DNA of 64,000 bases from Helicoverpa zea (lineage: Eukaryota; Arthropoda; Insecta; Lepidoptera; Noctuidae): the NCBI RefSeq assembly GCF_022581195.2, contig NC_061482.1:12896001-12960000 (forward strand). Reading direction: 5' to 3'. This document shows positions 61,851 through 64,000 of the stretch, piece by piece. The notes beneath the pieces were generated by a model that did not search any database, was not told the DNA's origin, and saw only the letters and a program-made list of their open reading frames with translations. The position numbers and the translations under genes are program-made. The first letter of the stretch is position 1, and every line of letters starts with the position of its first letter.

Positions 61851-64000
61851 AATTAACCATTTGAACTCATCATCTTCTCTATAACTCTATAACTAATTGC
61901 CATTTCAAATAATTTCCCTCTTTAGAACGAAGTGCTTCATTTCAATTTGATTGATCACTTCCCTTCAGTTACTCGTTTCCCAGACCAAACAGTAGTTAGG
62001 TTGAAAGTCTGGAAGTTTGTCTGCAAGTTGTACGGAAGCCACATTCCGTGGCAGCTCAATATCAATAGTTCGTAAAGAGCAAATGCCATTTAATCTTCAT
62101 TGCAAAACTTTGAGGGTTTATTTTGTAAAAATTAGGTTTCAGTTTTTTTATGATATCTACTGAATAAGCATAGCTTTACTGTTATAGGTATCTCTTAAAT
62201 AATTCAGATTAACTGTTTGTATAAGAATTTCAAAATATTATTTTAAAATATAAGCCTCCTCTATGAACTGAATAACACATCTAATGTAAGCTCTATCAAT
62301 AGAGCCCTTTATTCTATATGTCTGTTAGTTACTCTCTGTCAAATCCGGGTATTTCCCATAGCGATGCCTCATCATCATAATCAGTATGGGTATCAGCTTT
62401 CTGGAATGTTGCTGTGATAATTGGTAAAACTAAACACATTCGTTATCAACTGGTACCTACTGCAAAATTGTTAATGTAAGCAAAAAGGAATTATTATTGT
62501 CTAACCCTACTTTTATATTCGACCCATTTATTGGATCTGCAAAATCCATTTATATCCGTTCAATGCTATTGCAAAAGAAGTTCAAAACAAGCTAGCAAAG
62601 CCAGAGGTTCAACAGGTGGCACACTTGTCCCGGAGCTGAATTAGAAGGGTGACGTCACAATACACCCCAACAACGTGCAGTCTTTATGCCTTTCCGCTAT
62701 TGAAAGCGCTCCACCAAATCTTATTTAGATTTGGGTGATCAACTTTAATCTTCTTTTTATCTGCCCCATACTATGATTTTCTCCTGTATCTGATGGTTTA
62801 CAAACATTCAATCTTTCTTCTGTACAACTTCCAGGTTACTATCATACTAATATCCGTACTGGGCATCCATTTCGGGATCCCTGCAGCGTTTTTTATGAAA
62901 ATTACGATATTCGCAAAAGTATAATGTTGGAGAGTAGACCTATTGATACAAAAATGTGCTCGACTACAAGTCAAGCCCACTTTAAACATTATTTCAATCA
63001 AGCGGTCCTCATTTAAAAGGGCTATTTTATTTAAAAACAATTATGTGAATATGGCTGTTATATTGAATGAGGTAACGATAGCGGAGTACTGTTTTTATCG
63101 CCTGTCTTGCAAACAAAGGCATACTCGTGCGTCTTCAATATTTCTTTATGCGTTAGTCCCTATGGTCTCCATTTTCAAATAGTCTTCTTTGCTTGGTAAA
63201 TAAAATTCTTTCGACTTTTTCGGAACATGTCGAAACCGGTTTCGGCGTTTTTTGAGGACTTGAGGAAGAGATCATAAAGCATTTTTGATGAATGACGAAA
63301 CTGCTCCCAATGAGTTCTGCGACCTTTGTGCGACCCAAAATTAAGACTGTTGCAACAACGTCAAAGAAAACCGAAGTGCAATATAGAGCGAACGTGTTAA
63401 TGACATGAAAACCTTGGACAAGCCCCCAGATTGATAAGTGTGATAAAATATCGAATGTCAGTACCACATTCTTATTTTCGTATTCGCTTTACCTTCCCTA
63501 CTTCGAATTGCAGATATAGAACGTCAACTGTGATTTGCAGAAAAGTTGGATTAAACCTTTGCAGATACCATTTTACACATTCAAAAATGAGTAAAACATG
63601 CGCGTTTAATAACATGAAACTTTAAACAGTGTTATCTTTGCATCAGCCGCTAACAAGTCGTATCAACAGGCCACCAAAGTTAAAACGCGACCAACACAAC
63701 AGTTTCAACTAACTTCGCATAACTCGTACAGTTTGGCGTTAAAGTTTACTTTAAGAACTTGTCAAACAATCACAAAAGATGTCTGTGTGGAATTGTTTTC
63801 ACTTCTAGTAAGAGGAAAAGTATTACGGAAACATAACAGTGTTCGAATTGAACTAACTCTCATTAAGTTACCGTAAGCCGTAAGATTAGCTTGTGGTGTA
63901 CCATTTAAGATTGCTACTGGTTCTACATCGGCATTTGGTTCGGTGTAACTTTTGTACAAGTTTGGAAAAACGTGTAACTTTTTCTAAGTTAAAAACTTAC
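61851..64000. other. No supported gene
   Basis: AT-rich sequence. Opposing short frames at 62798-63040 and 62943-63182, and at 63153-63467 and 63431-63625, overlap each other and have no motifs. A short CGAAACCGGTTTCGG palindrome lies at 63230-63244. Confidence 0.5.

Noticed and set aside
1..64000. CRISPR array, bacterial defence system, phage or viral gene cluster
   Set aside because: No regularly spaced short repeats with unique spacers, no dense gene packing and no prokaryotic signals; the repeats are eukaryotic transposons.

Overview
The window looks like insect nuclear DNA, most likely from a moth or butterfly. It is about 64 kb of AT-rich, gene-poor sequence, rich in TAGGTACCTA-type words. 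It carries repeat families that I recognise from memory as lepidopteran: an R4/Dong-type LINE, an RTE tail, a SINE with a 5S-rRNA-like head, GCCCAGCAGTGGGA repeats, GAAGTCGGTT-ended elements and tagatggcgct-bearing foldback elements. Nothing suggests a prokaryote or virus. There are no operons, no ribosome-binding sites, no CRISPR array and no rRNA or tRNA gene that I can support.

Layout. 1-3975: unannotated AT-rich DNA. 3984-6537: a complete 2,554-bp non-autonomous hAT element with 8-bp target duplications. 10549-10909: a foldback MITE. 20909-22284: a TA-flanked pogo/Tc1-mariner-like relic with a broken C-terminal zinc-finger reading frame and an array of a 12-bp word. 27481-28034: a tandem array with a 147-bp period. 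28590-29090: an inverted-repeat element whose interior is homologous to that array. 31381-31438: a perfect 27-bp-stem hairpin. 31813-34366: a second, inverted copy of the same hAT element. 36550-36970: a CpG-rich Harbinger-type MITE flanked by TTA. 37862-38561: retroelement-derived sequence. 45844-48228: the only long intact ORF, a 5'-truncated R4/Dong-like LINE protein (reverse transcriptase, CCHC finger, PD-(D/E)XK endonuclease). 50296-50617: a SINE with target duplications. 56382-56460: a fragment of the same SINE. 58861-59354: a GC-rich MITE. 61557-61850: an RTE LINE tail.

Host genes. I cannot call a host gene with confidence. The best candidates are short exon-like segments: 42981-43044 (ATG plus a GTGAGT donor), 44759-44962 (GC-rich, open on both strands) and 31142-31216. 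They suggest the window lies inside or next to a gene with large introns, but this is inference.

The elements do not form a pathway. The window is mainly a record of layered transposition. The clearest recent event is the pair of hAT copies, which appear identical at every stretch I compared and have different target duplications. The most instructive structure is the 147-bp array, which seems to have arisen from the interior of a neighbouring transposon family.
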